Program-made: the position numbers and the translations under genes | DNA from: Corynebacterium felinum | Lineage (GTDB): Bacteria > Actinomycetota > Actinomycetes > Mycobacteriales > Mycobacteriaceae | Assembly: GCF_030408755.1 (NCBI RefSeq) | Contig: NZ_CP047209.1 | Span: 682,001-746,000 of the forward strand | Direction of reading: 5' to 3' | Length of the DNA stretch: 64,000 bases | Shown here: piece by piece, positions 27,976 through 37,397 of the stretch | How positions within the stretch are numbered: position 1 is the first letter of the stretch | How the letters are laid out: each line of letters starts with the position of its first letter | The notes under the pieces: model-generated | Databases searched by the model: none | The model's input: only the letters and a program-made list of their open reading frames with translations | What the model was told of the DNA's origin: nothing

Positions 27976-29478
27976 CTAGCTTGTGATCAAATTGCGTTCC
28001 TGCAAGAACTGACGTGCCACGTCAGCTACGCTGACACCTTCGATTTCTACGCGATGATTCATCTGAGCCATCGTTGCTTCATCAATAGTGTTGTGGAGCA
28101 CTGACAACGCTTGCTTCACTTCGGGGAATTCTTCCCAAAATTGGTCACGTCCTTGAATACCAGCTTGGTAGGAGGGGTAGAACTCACGGTCGTCTTCAAG
28201 CAACTGAATATTCGGGTCACTTAGCTGACCATCGGTTGTGAATACCGTAATCACATCAATCTTGCCGTCGAGTAACGCTTGGTATTTCAAACCGTTATCC
28301 ATGTCGACTTCGCTGGCAAAGCGAAGTGAATAAAAATCAGTGAGCGCATCAAAACCATCTTCACGTTCGAAGAAATCGTATTCGGCGCCAAAGCTCAACT
28401 TCGAAGAAACAACAGCAAGATCGGTCAAGGTTTTCACGTTGTATTGCTGAGCAGTTTGCTTCGTAACAGCTAAGGAATAGGTGTTGTTAAAGCCGAACAT
28501 GGGGCCAAAACTCTGCTGAACCTGAGCTTGAAGTTTGGAATTGAGTAGCGTGAATTTTCCTTCGTCATAGTTAGCGGTTTCTTTCAAAATGACTTGCCAC
28601 GATGTACCAGTGTATTCAGGGTAAATATCGAAGTCGCCGGCTTGCATGCCTTTTTGAATATTCGCTGTTCCACCGCCTACCCCGAGCGTTTTTGCAACAG
28701 CAACGTCAGTTTTTTCTTCGATTATTTGAGCAGCCAGCTCCGCGAGAATGAGATTTTCAGTGGTGGGTTTCGACGCAATGCGCACTGTTCGATCAGTGTG
28801 GGGGACAAAAGTAAAGAGCAAGCCAGCCAGTGAGCTGAAGATTGCAAGTAGAGTAACAACCTTCAGCGTTTTTCGAGCGTTTGCTGAGGTGCCGGTCAAA
28901 CCGCGTTGCACGATGGCTAGGAGCGCGTCCATGACCAATGCAAGTCCCGCGACGAGAGCACTACCGATAATGATCATGCGCTCGTTGCCGGTAGTGATTC
29001 CACGATAAATTGCCACTCCGAGGCCACCAGCGCCAACAAAGGAAGCAATACCTGCCAAAGCAATAGTCATAGTCACCATGGTGCGGATGGACGACACGAT
29101 TTGTGGCAGCGCTAAAGGGAAAGTAACTGTTTGGAAAACTTGCTTGGGAGTAGCGCCCATTCCTGACGATGCTTCAATCAAAGCAGGGTCAACACCCCGA
29201 AGGCCAACGAAAGTCGCCCGAACCACTGGAAGCAGACCATAAATGATCAGGGCAATGACTGCGGTGGTGTTCCCAATGCCAGTGAAGGTAATTAATACAC
29301 CCAAAAGTGCGATCGATGGAATTGTATACGCCACATTAACAGCAGCGATGACAGGGGCTGCAATTGAGGGGCGAGTTGATAACCAGATACCAATACCGAC
29401 ACCGATGATTGTTGCTACAACCGCGGCGCCTAAAGAAATGAAGAGGTGCTCAACAACAAGCCCAAGATAAAAGTCCAT
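27976..29478 (-). CDS. Osmoprotectant ABC transporter permease fused to substrate-binding domain
   Basis: 500 residues. The N-terminal part (about 1-205) is a BPD-type permease with about five membrane helices and an EAA-like loop (EASSGMGATPKQVFQTVTFP). The C-terminal part (about 230-500) is an OpuAC/QAT-type binding domain (VRIASKPTTENLILAELAAQIIEEKT, DIYPEYTGTSW). Such fusions are known among glycine betaine/choline importers. AAGGAAA precedes the ATG at 29478. It is the first gene of the two-gene operon. Confidence 0.9.
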   Translation of the reverse strand: MDFYLGLVVEHLFISLGAAVVATIIGVGIGIWLSTRPSIAAPVIAAVNVAYTIPSIALLGVLITFTGIGNTTAVIALIIYGLLPVVRATFVGLRGVDPALIEASSGMGATPKQVFQTVTFPLALPQIVSSIRTMVTMTIALAGIASFVGAGGLGVAIYRGITTGNERMIIIGSALVAGLALVMDALLAIVQRGLTGTSANARKTLKVVTLLAIFSSLAGLLFTFVPHTDRTVRIASKPTTENLILAELAAQIIEEKTDVAVAKTLGVGGGTANIQKGMQAGDFDIYPEYTGTSWQVILKETANYDEGKFTLLNSKLQAQVQQSFGPMFGFNNTYSLAVTKQTAQQYNVKTLTDLAVVSSKLSFGAEYDFFEREDGFDALTDFYSLRFASEVDMDNGLKYQALLDGKIDVITVFTTDGQLSDPNIQLLEDDREFYPSYQAGIQGRDQFWEEFPEVKQALSVLHNTIDEATMAQMNHRVEIEGVSVADVARQFLQERNLITS

Positions 29479-29625
29479 GTTGTGATTTCCTTGTCTTAAA
29501 GTCGAATGTTCAAGGAGGCCTCAAGCACAAGTCTTCACACAAGTGCGTAACCAGAAGTGAACAACACCACTGGCTACGCTCACTCAAGTCCCTTTAGGGT
29601 TTCATAACAACAAACGCGGGGAGTT

Positions 29626-31017
29626 TTATTCCTTCTCCTCGTCGTCTTCAGGCCGTTTGTGCTCAGAATCTTTCGAATCCGATCCTTCTTGCGCTTCTTT
29701 GCTCAGCATTTCTTCCAGAGCAGTGATCTCTGCAATCGGATCGAAATCAGCAGAATCAGCCTCATCAAGCAATGAATCAATGAAGTCTGCGGAGTTATCC
29801 AAATGCTCGGCCATTGGGAGGAAATCTGGGTGATCCCAAATCTGATCTCGGCGTGACTCACCAACAGCGTTGGTAACACGACGCCACAGCTCATGCGCCT
29901 GGCCCACCTTTGGTGCCCCGAACTCAATTCCAACCACGGAAGCAAAAGCTTTTTCAGCAGAACCACCAGTGGAACGACGGTTACGCCATGCTTCGTTCAT
30001 CCGAAGCGTTGATGGAACCCGCTCACTCATAGCCTCAGTCACTACAAAATCAACCCAGCCTTCAATCAAAGCGAGAAGAGTTTCTAGGCGTGAAGTAGCA
30101 GAAGCATTGCGTGAGCTAATTCGCGGCTCCAGATCCATTTCTTGCAAACGCATGATCGCATCTTGAATTTCGGCAGGATCAGTAGACTCGATGTTAAACT
30201 CGCGCGAAGCCTCTTCAATGTGGGATGTATCAATCTCTAGGCCTGCGGCATATTCTTCAACGGACGCAACAAGACGCTCAGCTAACCACGGAACATGCCG
30301 GAATAGGCGCTGGCGAGCAGCTTCACGAGCCGATAAATAAACCATGAATTCTTGTGGTGCTACACCGATTTCAGCGGCAATAGAATCAACAGATTCTGGC
30401 AACAACGCAGTAACCCCAGCAGGGGCAACCTGAATACCAAAATCAGAACCCGAAAGCGCTTGGCAGGCAAGATCGCCAAGCGCATGACCGAGTTGCATTC
30501 CAAAATTCATTCCGGACATTTGATTCATCATCGACACCATAGGGCCAATTGAATCTCTAATCTCCTGAGGAAGAGTTTCTAGGCGGGCATCGTTCAAATG
30601 CTCTGCAACAGGGGTAATCATTCGCTGCCACATAGGAAGGGTATTTTTAAGCCATGAACTAGCGTTCCACGCTTCAACCTTATTTCCCGAAGCAGGCAAA
30701 TAGGTGGCGTCGTCAAGCCATAGTTCAGCAAGACGAACAGATTCTTCCACAGCTTGGCGTTGTTTATCGCTCACCTCCTTAGTCACCCCGTTGGAACTAA
30801 TCTGCTGATGAGCAATGCGCTCAGCTAACTCATAATTGACAGCGCCTTGGCCCTCCGGTGAGTTCATTGAACTTCCTAGACCAGACAACATTGCACCTAG
30901 CTGGTTAAACATATCGCCTAATCCGCCAGAAAAATTGCCAAAGCCGTTGTTGCGATCATTATCATCATCGCCGCTAGGGCCAAAACCAAACGAGAAACCA
31001 AAGCCATTGTTGTTCAT
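29626..31017 (-). CDS. DUF2342 protein (annotated in relatives as zinc-dependent metalloprotease)
   Basis: 463 residues from the ATG at 31015-31017 (MNNNGFGFSFGFGPSG), rich in Asn/Gly at the start and acidic at the end. The frame runs on upstream to 31191 without conservation and into the divergent gene. The body (GMQLGHALGDLACQALSGSDFGI, GWVDFVVTEAMSERVP, GGSAEKAFASVVG) is typical of DUF2342. I see no HExxH motif, so protease activity is unproven here. In mycolata it stands beside the PDZ/Lon-like protein gene, divergent as here. Function unknown. Confidence 0.85.
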   Translation of the reverse strand: MNNNGFGFSFGFGPSGDDDNDRNNGFGNFSGGLGDMFNQLGAMLSGLGSSMNSPEGQGAVNYELAERIAHQQISSNGVTKEVSDKQRQAVEESVRLAELWLDDATYLPASGNKVEAWNASSWLKNTLPMWQRMITPVAEHLNDARLETLPQEIRDSIGPMVSMMNQMSGMNFGMQLGHALGDLACQALSGSDFGIQVAPAGVTALLPESVDSIAAEIGVAPQEFMVYLSAREAARQRLFRHVPWLAERLVASVEEYAAGLEIDTSHIEEASREFNIESTDPAEIQDAIMRLQEMDLEPRISSRNASATSRLETLLALIEGWVDFVVTEAMSERVPSTLRMNEAWRNRRSTGGSAEKAFASVVGIEFGAPKVGQAHELWRRVTNAVGESRRDQIWDHPDFLPMAEHLDNSADFIDSLLDEADSADFDPIAEITALEEMLSKEAQEGSDSKDSEHKRPEDDEEKE

Positions 31018-31212
31018 GCCATAAACGGTACCTATGTTTCCCCCGACTTGGCTATATAGCGCAGCATGCTGTGAGCGAACACAAAGAAACACCACAGTAT
31101 TGCTAGAAATTGCCCCGACGACATCAGTGAAACCCAAACGCCGCGAATGAAACACAAAAATCAAGGGTTGCCGCTCGTTACGGATACCCAAAACACGGTA
31201 GGGTTAGTATCC

Positions 31213-32271
31213 GTGAGTAGACGACTTCGACTTCGCACCCTATCCTTCGGGGCTATCCCAGTAATTTCTCTTGCTTTCGTAGCAATCATGGATCGGGTTC
31301 CAGGCACAGATATTAGTCTGACCGTTCCGTATGCGGCGGAAGGCCCTGGACCTACGTTTAATACCCTCGATAAGGTGAACGACACCGAAGTGATCTCTAT
31401 CGAAGGCGCACAAATTGATAAGACTTCAGGGCATTTGGATATGACCACGATTAGTGTTCGTACCAATATGACCTTTGCGCAAGCAGTATCTCGATGGATT
31501 GTTCATGGAGACACTTTGGTGCCCATTGAGCGCGTGATTCCTCAAGATAAAACTGAAGACGAAGTCCGAGAGATGAACAAAAATGCGTTCAGCTCCTCAG
31601 AGTCGTCGGCGACAGCCGCTGCGTTGCATTATCTCAAGAAACCTATGAAGGTTGAAGTAGTTGGTGTTGCAAAGGATTCACCAGCCACCAAAGAAATCAA
31701 GATTGGCGACCGTATTATTGCCATTAACGGCAAAGATGTAGGTACAGGAAGCCAAGCACGAGACATTGTGCGTTCGTATAAGCCAGGTGAAAAGATCAGT
31801 ATTGATGTGACCAGGCAAGGTAAGAACTTAAACTTGCAGGCAGTTTTAGCACCGCACCCTGAGTCCAAAGATGTACCGTTTTTGGGTATTAATATGACCA
31901 CGACGGCGCAAGATGATCTTAAAGTTACTTACAATTTGGAAGACATTGGTGGTCCATCGGCAGGCATGATGTTCGCATTGGCAGTAGTCGACAAGCTATC
32001 GCCAGGCGAGCTAAATCATGGTAAACATGTGGCGGGTACCGGAACTATAGATGATTTCGGCAAAGTCGGCCCGATCGGTGGAATTGATCACAAAGCACAG
32101 GCTGCTCAAGAAGCAGGCGCGGAACTATTCCTTGCACCTGTACAAAACTGCGCTGAGCTCAAAGGTACTGATTTTCCAAGTATGAGAATTGCAGCAGTCT
32201 CTTCACTATCTGAAGCGATTTCAGCGATGGATGACTTCGCACAGGGTAAAGAATTAAAAAGCTGCGGTTAG
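31213..32271 (+). CDS. Secreted PDZ domain / Lon-like serine protease (YlbL type)
   Basis: 352 residues from the GTG at 31213; the frame is open from 31147. A signal-anchor helix lies at about 9-27 (TLSFGAIPVISLAFVAIMD). The PDZ domain covers about 140-210 (VEVVGVAKDSPATK, IKIGDRIIAINGKDV). The Lon-type proteolytic domain has the Ser in GGPSAGMMF (S249) and the Lys in GGIDHKAQAA (K294), the usual Ser-Lys dyad. It faces outward from the membrane. Substrates are unknown. A terminator follows the stop. Confidence 0.9.
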   Translation: MSRRLRLRTLSFGAIPVISLAFVAIMDRVPGTDISLTVPYAAEGPGPTFNTLDKVNDTEVISIEGAQIDKTSGHLDMTTISVRTNMTFAQAVSRWIVHGDTLVPIERVIPQDKTEDEVREMNKNAFSSSESSATAAALHYLKKPMKVEVVGVAKDSPATKEIKIGDRIIAINGKDVGTGSQARDIVRSYKPGEKISIDVTRQGKNLNLQAVLAPHPESKDVPFLGINMTTTAQDDLKVTYNLEDIGGPSAGMMFALAVVDKLSPGELNHGKHVAGTGTIDDFGKVGPIGGIDHKAQAAQEAGAELFLAPVQNCAELKGTDFPSMRIAAVSSLSEAISAMDDFAQGKELKSCG

Positions 32272-32281
32272 AAACGCGAAA

Positions 32282-32321
32282 AGCACCTCGGTAGTTTTTA
32301 GATATTTACTGCCGAGGTGCT
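32282..32321. terminator. Terminator between convergent genes
   Basis: 14-bp stem with one mismatch (AGCACCTCGGTAGT / ACTGCCGAGGTGCT), T-rich loop. Confidence 0.8.
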
Positions 32322-32326
32322 GACTT

Positions 32327-33055
32327 CTAATGAGTGGAAGTCTCTGCAGATTGAGCTGTGGGTTCTTTCTCAGTCTCGGCTTCAGCAAGCCCCAAATCGT
32401 AAATTCTTTGTGTGGGGTCTACTTCATCCGTGGACACCATTTGCTGAAGAACTAGTCCTTCATCATTGTCAACGACTGTAATAATCGCGGTATTGCCGAC
32501 GGTCGACCAGCCTACAACGAACCGACCCGTATCTTTAATAACCCGGGAATTACGCAGACCTGTCAAGATTTGTGTGGTTGACGCTGCCTTTGCATCGGAT
32601 GCAAAGAATTGGAATTGCCCAACATCAACACCTGAGCATGCCATGGATTCACCGACACCGTTAGGCACGCACGAATCAAATTGAGCGAACAATGAATCGG
32701 GGGCTAGGGTGTTGAACCGATCGCGGGTTTTCTGAACATGTTTATCGCGCAGTTCAGTGCGTCCGTCGCTTTTCGACGTCGCTGAGGTTTCGGCTGAAGG
32801 CTCAGAGGTTTCAGTTGAACTAGTGGTAGAGATGGGGGAGCTGGTTGTGCTGAGCGATGTAGAGGTTGCCGATGTTGATGGTGGTGTACTCGTAGGCGTA
32901 GGGGCGACACTCACACGTGAGCTAGAGGGTGCAGGCTGACGTGAGGAGTTATCTGAACACGCAGTAAGTAAGAATGAGATGCCAAAGGCTGCTGCCATCA
33001 CTGTGCGTGTTTTGAATGCGGCAGTCGCCATAGTTTTGCTTAAACCCTTCACCAT
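32327..33055 (-). CDS. Putative lipoprotein, Ser/Thr-rich
   Basis: 242 residues. Signal peptide with the lipobox LLTAC (Cys33), then about 65 residues almost wholly of Ser, Thr, Pro and Ala, a likely glycosylated or extended linker, and a compact C-terminal domain (about 100-225) with two cysteines that may pair. No family recognised. The ATG at 33055 or an internal one at 33031 can serve; both keep the signal peptide. Confidence 0.8.
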   Translation of the reverse strand: MVKGLSKTMATAAFKTRTVMAAAFGISFLLTACSDNSSRQPAPSSSRVSVAPTPTSTPPSTSATSTSLSTTSSPISTTSSTETSEPSAETSATSKSDGRTELRDKHVQKTRDRFNTLAPDSLFAQFDSCVPNGVGESMACSGVDVGQFQFFASDAKAASTTQILTGLRNSRVIKDTGRFVVGWSTVGNTAIITVVDNDEGLVLQQMVSTDEVDPTQRIYDLGLAEAETEKEPTAQSAETSTH

Positions 33056-33135
33056 TTACAACCTGTGCTTTCCTCACAATTCATTGGAAGCACTTGTGAG
33101 AACAATCGTTGAATACTCAAGTATCCGATTTTACT

Positions 33136-33663
33136 TTAAAAAGTTGACCGAAGTGTTGCAATAACGCCGGGTGCAACACCATGCCCACCACGTAGTTCAA
33201 CTTCGTCTTCGGCAAAGGGACCCCTTTTTTCGAGTTCTTCTTCCGTGGGACGAAGCTGTAACAAGGTTTGTTCCGCTTCGCCACGAAGCACTCCGGAAAA
33301 CAGGCGTGCCGGCCGAGCGTCTTGCTCAGGATTGGAAGCGTCTTTGAAAACAATTTCTTGGGCAAGTATTGCTCCCAGTACTTGTTCTGGCCAAACGATT
33401 CGAGAAATATAGTCACCCAACTCTTGGGTTCCAGGAAGGATATTGTCCGGTAGATCTTCTTGAATAACGAGAGCAAGCGGGGAATCGTCTGCTTCAAATT
33501 CGCTCAAGGAGTCGTGGAGTAAGGAGGATGGCACGAGTGCAAAAAGTGTGGGTTTTGCATCCCATCCTTCGGCGTGGATGAAATCGACAGCTTCGAGCAT
33601 TGCTTTGTTCAGTGCTTGTTGGGAAAGCTCGATGGAGTAGGAGGAATAATCGAAGTCAGACAT
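33136..33663 (-). CDS. PPA1309 family protein
   Basis: 175 residues from the ATG at 33661-33663 (MSDFDYSSYSIE), with GAGAAAG upstream. The frame is open to 33741 but those residues look unconserved. The sequence (FIHAEGWDAKPTLFALVP, ISRIVWPEQVLGAILAQEIVF, LRGGHGVAPGVIATLR) is typical of an actinobacterial family of unknown function that stands beside the UPF0182 gene. No motif suggests an activity. Confidence 0.85.
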   Translation of the reverse strand: MSDFDYSSYSIELSQQALNKAMLEAVDFIHAEGWDAKPTLFALVPSSLLHDSLSEFEADDSPLALVIQEDLPDNILPGTQELGDYISRIVWPEQVLGAILAQEIVFKDASNPEQDARPARLFSGVLRGEAEQTLLQLRPTEEELEKRGPFAEDEVELRGGHGVAPGVIATLRSTF

Positions 33664-33826
33664 GGTCTTTCTCGCGTTCGTTGCAGGGGAAAAAAGTTCG
33701 GCAACAATCCTGTTGGGGGTAGGCGCCGAACTTAAGGTCATGGTTCAGCCTAGTTGCTGGATAAAAAATTACGTAGAGTAGAAGGTTACCTTTGAAAAAT
33801 AGGAAAACTCTAGATGAAAAGAGGAG

Positions 33827-36775
33827 ATGGCGTTGGCTAATGGCCTAACACCACCGGCCCCACAAGTGGGGCGTCCACCGAAGTTCCTGACTACTGCTGT
33901 CGTAGTGTTAACGATTTTAGGAACGCTGATCCCCACAGTGGTTGGTTTTTATACAGACTGGTTGTGGTTCGGGGAAGTTGACTTCAGGGGAGTGTTCAAC
34001 AAAGTTGTGCTCACTCGCCTTGCTTTGTTCGTAGCATTTGGCCTTTTCGCCGCGTTTGTGGTGTGGCTGGCTGGTTTGTTGACTTTCCGTGGCCAACCAA
34101 AGGATCCATTTGCAATGGACTTTAGGGGCCCGTTAGCTGAACACCGGCAGCAAATTAAGAAAGCCACGCGTCGTCTTTTGTTCGTCTTTCCTATTGTTGC
34201 TGGTGTTATTGCCGGCTTCTTAGGGCAGCAGCGCTGGCGGGTTGTTCAGCTATTCCTGAACCGCCAAGACTTTGGTGTCAAAGATCCTCAGTTCGGCATT
34301 GACTACGGGTTTTATGCTTTCTCCTTGCCAATGTTCAGGGTTTTGTTGGGTACTGTTTCGACCCTGATTGTGATTGCATTCCTGGTGGGACTCGTCGGGC
34401 ATTACATGCTGGGAAGCATTCGTACTGGCGATCAGACCACCGGCCAGAAAGCAACGATTTCTCGTTATGCGCGCATTCAGTTAGCTGTGACTGCTGGTTT
34501 GTGGATGCTTGTTCAAGTTGGCGCATATTATTTTGACCGCTTCGATTTGTTGAACAAGAACCACCAAACCTTCACAGGTGCTTCCTACACTGATATTCAC
34601 GCAGAGCTTCCAGCCAAAATCATCTTGATGGTGATTGCTGCGCTGGTTGCGCTTTCTTTCTTCTCTGTCATTGTGCTGAAGGATCTGCGTATTCCTGCAA
34701 TGACCACGGTATTGATGGTGTTGTCTTCGTTAGTCATTGGTTCCGCTTGGCCAATGATGATGGAGAAGTTCTCCGTTACACCTAACCGTGCTGAGAAAGA
34801 GTCACAGTTTATCGCACGCAATATTGAAGCGACTCGTTTTGCTTACGGTCTCACCCCCGACAAGGTTACTTATATGCGTGATTGGGGTGCCAAGGGTGCC
34901 TCGAAGGAAGCAGTTGCTTCGGATACCGCGACTGTATCGAATATCCGTCTTTTGGACCCTGAGATTCTGTCGCCGACATTTACCCAGAATAAGCAGTTGA
35001 AGAACTTTTACGGTTTCCCGAGCTCTTTGGCAATGGACCGTTACGTGATCGATGGGCAGCTTCGCGACTTCGTTGTGGCCGCTCGTGAGATCAATCCAAA
35101 CTCGCTTCGCGAAAACCAGCAGAACTGGATTAACCGTCACACGGTGTATACGCACGGTAACGGCTTTGTTGCCGCGCAAGCTAATCAGGTGGACGAAGTA
35201 GCACGTGATGTTGGTTCTGCTCGTGGTGGTTACCCCGTGTACACCGTTTCTGATTTGCAGACTACTGATGAAGATGCGAAGAAGCTCGGTATCGTGGTGA
35301 AGGAACCACGTATCTACTTCGGTCCTGTGATCGCGAATGCGCTTGATGGTGCGGATTATGCAGTTGTGGGTTCAGCCGATGACACGTCGGTGGAGTATGA
35401 CACTGATTCTTCCACCTACACTTATCAGGGCAAGGGTGGTGTAGATATTGGTAACCTGTTCAATCGTGCAGTCTTTGCAGCGCGTTATGGCGAGATGAAT
35501 CTGATTCTTTCGGACCGTGTGAATGAGAACTCTAAGATTCTTTTTGAGCGTGATCCTCGTAAGCGTGTCAACCGGGTTGCCCCTTGGCTTTCTATCGATT
35601 CCACAACTTACCCAGCTGTGATCGATGGTCGTATTAAGTGGATCGTGGATGGTTACACCACTTTGAATTCGCTTCCTTATGCCCAGCGAGTGAGTATGTC
35701 GGCTGCTACCCGTGATACTACTGCTGGTGTTGGTGCTGATAACCGAGTGATCGTTAACGATGAGGTCGCTTACATCCGTAACTCTGTCAAGGCAGTGGTT
35801 GATGCGTACGACGGTTCTGTGGAACTTTATGAATTTGATCAGCAAGATCCAGTGCTTAAGGCTTGGGAAGGTGTTTTCCCTGGAACTGTGAAGCCCAAGG
35901 AAGATATTTCCGAAGAGCTAATGAATCATATCCGCTACCCGCAGGATATGTTTAAGGTTCAGCGCACTATTTTGTCTCGCTACCATGTTGATGAGGCACG
36001 TGACTTCTTTACCAACGACCGTTTCTGGTCCGTTCCTGATGATCCATCTGCTGCTGAAGGTAAAAAGTCTCAGCCTCCGTTCTATGTCGTGGCTGCTGAC
36101 CCTGAGACTGGTAAGCCCTCATTCCAGTTGATCACTCCGTTCCGTGGACTGAACCGCCAGTATCTTGCTGCACATATGTCCGTGAACTCTGATCCTGATA
36201 ATTACGGAAAGATCACTGTTCGAGTTTTGCCAACTAATACCCAAACACTAGGTCCACAGCAAGCGCAAGACATCCTTATGTCTTCAGATCAGGTAGCTCG
36301 TGATCAGTCCTTGTGGAAGGGGACGACGGAGCTTAAGAATGGTAACTTGCTTACCTTGCCGATTGGGGGAGGTGAGATTCTTTACGTCGAGCCGATTTAT
36401 GCTCAGCGTAAGGGTCAGGATTCAGCTTTCCCGAAGTTGTTGCGTGTTCTGGTGAGTTACAACGGTCAAGTTGGTTACGCACCGACTGTTTCCGAAGCGT
36501 TAGCTCAAGTGGGTATTGATCCACGGGCGGCCCAAGACTTGAGTGAAGCAGAGGAGCTTGCTCCTTCTGACACGAAGAAGGATGAGCAGCAACCAGAAGC
36601 AGAGGAGCCGAAGAAGGAAGAATCTGCACCTGCAGAAAATGCTTCTGAAGCCATTGCCCGAATTAATGATGCGCTCTCTGGTTTGGAAAAAGCTCGGAAT
36701 GGATCGCATGAAGAGTACGGTCGGGCGCTTGACGCGCTTGATCGAGCTGTAGCCGATTATCAGAAGTTGCAGTAG
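33827..36775 (+). CDS. UPF0182 membrane protein, homologue of surface protein DIP0733 (67-72p)
   Basis: 982 residues. Seven hydrophobic helices occupy the first 310 residues, a large extracytoplasmic domain follows to about 890, and the end is acidic and helical (EEPKKEESAPAENASEA). In C. diphtheriae the UPF0182 protein DIP0733 is reported as a multifunctional surface protein that binds host matrix proteins and helps adhesion and invasion; the role here is inferred. The ATG directly follows GAGGAG, so the in-frame TTG at 33833 has better spacing and may be the real start. A terminator follows at 36792. Confidence 0.93.
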   Translation: MALANGLTPPAPQVGRPPKFLTTAVVVLTILGTLIPTVVGFYTDWLWFGEVDFRGVFNKVVLTRLALFVAFGLFAAFVVWLAGLLTFRGQPKDPFAMDFRGPLAEHRQQIKKATRRLLFVFPIVAGVIAGFLGQQRWRVVQLFLNRQDFGVKDPQFGIDYGFYAFSLPMFRVLLGTVSTLIVIAFLVGLVGHYMLGSIRTGDQTTGQKATISRYARIQLAVTAGLWMLVQVGAYYFDRFDLLNKNHQTFTGASYTDIHAELPAKIILMVIAALVALSFFSVIVLKDLRIPAMTTVLMVLSSLVIGSAWPMMMEKFSVTPNRAEKESQFIARNIEATRFAYGLTPDKVTYMRDWGAKGASKEAVASDTATVSNIRLLDPEILSPTFTQNKQLKNFYGFPSSLAMDRYVIDGQLRDFVVAAREINPNSLRENQQNWINRHTVYTHGNGFVAAQANQVDEVARDVGSARGGYPVYTVSDLQTTDEDAKKLGIVVKEPRIYFGPVIANALDGADYAVVGSADDTSVEYDTDSSTYTYQGKGGVDIGNLFNRAVFAARYGEMNLILSDRVNENSKILFERDPRKRVNRVAPWLSIDSTTYPAVIDGRIKWIVDGYTTLNSLPYAQRVSMSAATRDTTAGVGADNRVIVNDEVAYIRNSVKAVVDAYDGSVELYEFDQQDPVLKAWEGVFPGTVKPKEDISEELMNHIRYPQDMFKVQRTILSRYHVDEARDFFTNDRFWSVPDDPSAAEGKKSQPPFYVVAADPETGKPSFQLITPFRGLNRQYLAAHMSVNSDPDNYGKITVRVLPTNTQTLGPQQAQDILMSSDQVARDQSLWKGTTELKNGNLLTLPIGGGEILYVEPIYAQRKGQDSAFPKLLRVLVSYNGQVGYAPTVSEALAQVGIDPRAAQDLSEAEELAPSDTKKDEQQPEAEEPKKEESAPAENASEAIARINDALSGLEKARNGSHEEYGRALDALDRAVADYQKLQ

Positions 36776-36791
36776 TTTCTGATTTTCCCTG

Positions 36792-36820
36792 ATCCCCAGT
36801 GCGCGTTGTGTACTGGGGAT
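36792..36820 (+). terminator. Terminator after the UPF0182 gene
   Basis: 9-bp perfect stem ATCCCCAGT / ACTGGGGAT followed by TTGCTTATTTT. Confidence 0.8.
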
Positions 36821-36850
36821 TTGCTTATTTTCCTTAGATGTATGTATAGT
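36821..36850 (+). promoter_or_regulatory. Promoter of the first initiator tRNA gene
   Basis: TTGCTT (36821-36826), 18-bp spacer, TATAGT (36845-36850), 40 bp before the tRNA. It partly overlaps the T-rich tail of the upstream terminator. Confidence 0.7.
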
Positions 36851-36990
36851 TACTCCTCGTTGCAAGGAACGTTAAGTTCTTTACTTCTGTCGCGGGGTGG
36901 AGCAGCTCGGTAGCTCGCTGGGCTCATAACCCAGAGGTCGTAGGTTCGAATCCTGCCCCCGCTACTAAGATCCGATAGGCCGTCTCAATT
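36842..36990 (+). repeat. tRNA-fMet duplication unit, copy 1
   Basis: -10 box, leader, tRNA and first arm of the terminator recur at 37235-37383 with only a few mismatches, exactly 393 bp downstream. Confidence 0.85.
36891..36964 (+). tRNA. Initiator tRNA-fMet (CAT)
   Basis: 74 nt without CCA. Cloverleaf intact: acceptor CGCGGGG/CCCCGCT with C1 unpaired, D arm with AGCTCGGTAGCTC, anticodon stem with three GC pairs (CTGGG-CTCATAA-CCCAG), and T arm GTAGG-TTCGAAT-CCTGC. The unpaired first base and the three GC pairs mark it as the initiator. CCA is not encoded. Confidence 0.97.
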
Positions 36991-37005
36991 GAGACGGCCT
37001 ATCGG
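36972..37005 (+). terminator. Terminator of tRNA-fMet copy 1
   Basis: Perfect 15-bp stem CCGATAGGCCGTCTC / GAGACGGCCTATCGG around AATT. Confidence 0.85.
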
Positions 37006-37234
37006 TATATGTGCCAGAGTGTGTTGCTACGCTGTGGAGAACCTTTGGGGTTGGCTCTTTATCAAAGTGTTAATGTACCAAGCTTCGGATGCTATCGAGT
37101 GTCAATTCAAACCTTGTACAAGCTTGAGTGCTAGTGAATTAAGAATGGAAGATCGGGGGAAGTTCTTTCTTGCCTCCGTTCCGTTGCTGTTCATTACGGG
37201 AAAAGTGAACCAATGTGCAACTCCGATGAAATGC

Positions 37235-37383
37235 ATGTATAGTTACTCCTCGTTGCAAGGAACGTACAGTTCTTTACTTCTGTCGCGGGGTGGAGCAGCT
37301 CGGTAGCTCGCTGGGCTCATAACCCAGAGGTCGTAGGTTCGAATCCTGCCCCCGCTACTAAGATCCGAAAGGCCGTCTCAATT
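37235..37383 (+). repeat. tRNA-fMet duplication unit, copy 2
   Basis: Near-identical to 36842-36990. The TATAGT -10 box (37238-37243) is kept but the -35 region was not copied and is poor (TGTGCA at 37214), so this copy may be weaker. Confidence 0.85.
37284..37357 (+). tRNA. Initiator tRNA-fMet (CAT), second copy
   Basis: Identical in sequence to the copy at 36891-36964. Same initiator features, no encoded CCA. Confidence 0.97.
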
Positions 37384-37397
37384 GAGGTGGTCTTTCG
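37366..37397 (+). terminator. Terminator of tRNA-fMet copy 2
   Basis: CGAAAGGCCGTCTC / GAGGTGGTCTTTCG around AATT, with G-U pairs replacing some GC pairs of copy 1, followed by TCGTCTC. The 370 bp from here to the next gene show no other structure. Confidence 0.7.

Noticed and set aside
27238..29478. Methionine or taurine transporter
   Set aside because: The permease is fused to an OpuAC-type binding domain, which points to osmoprotectants.
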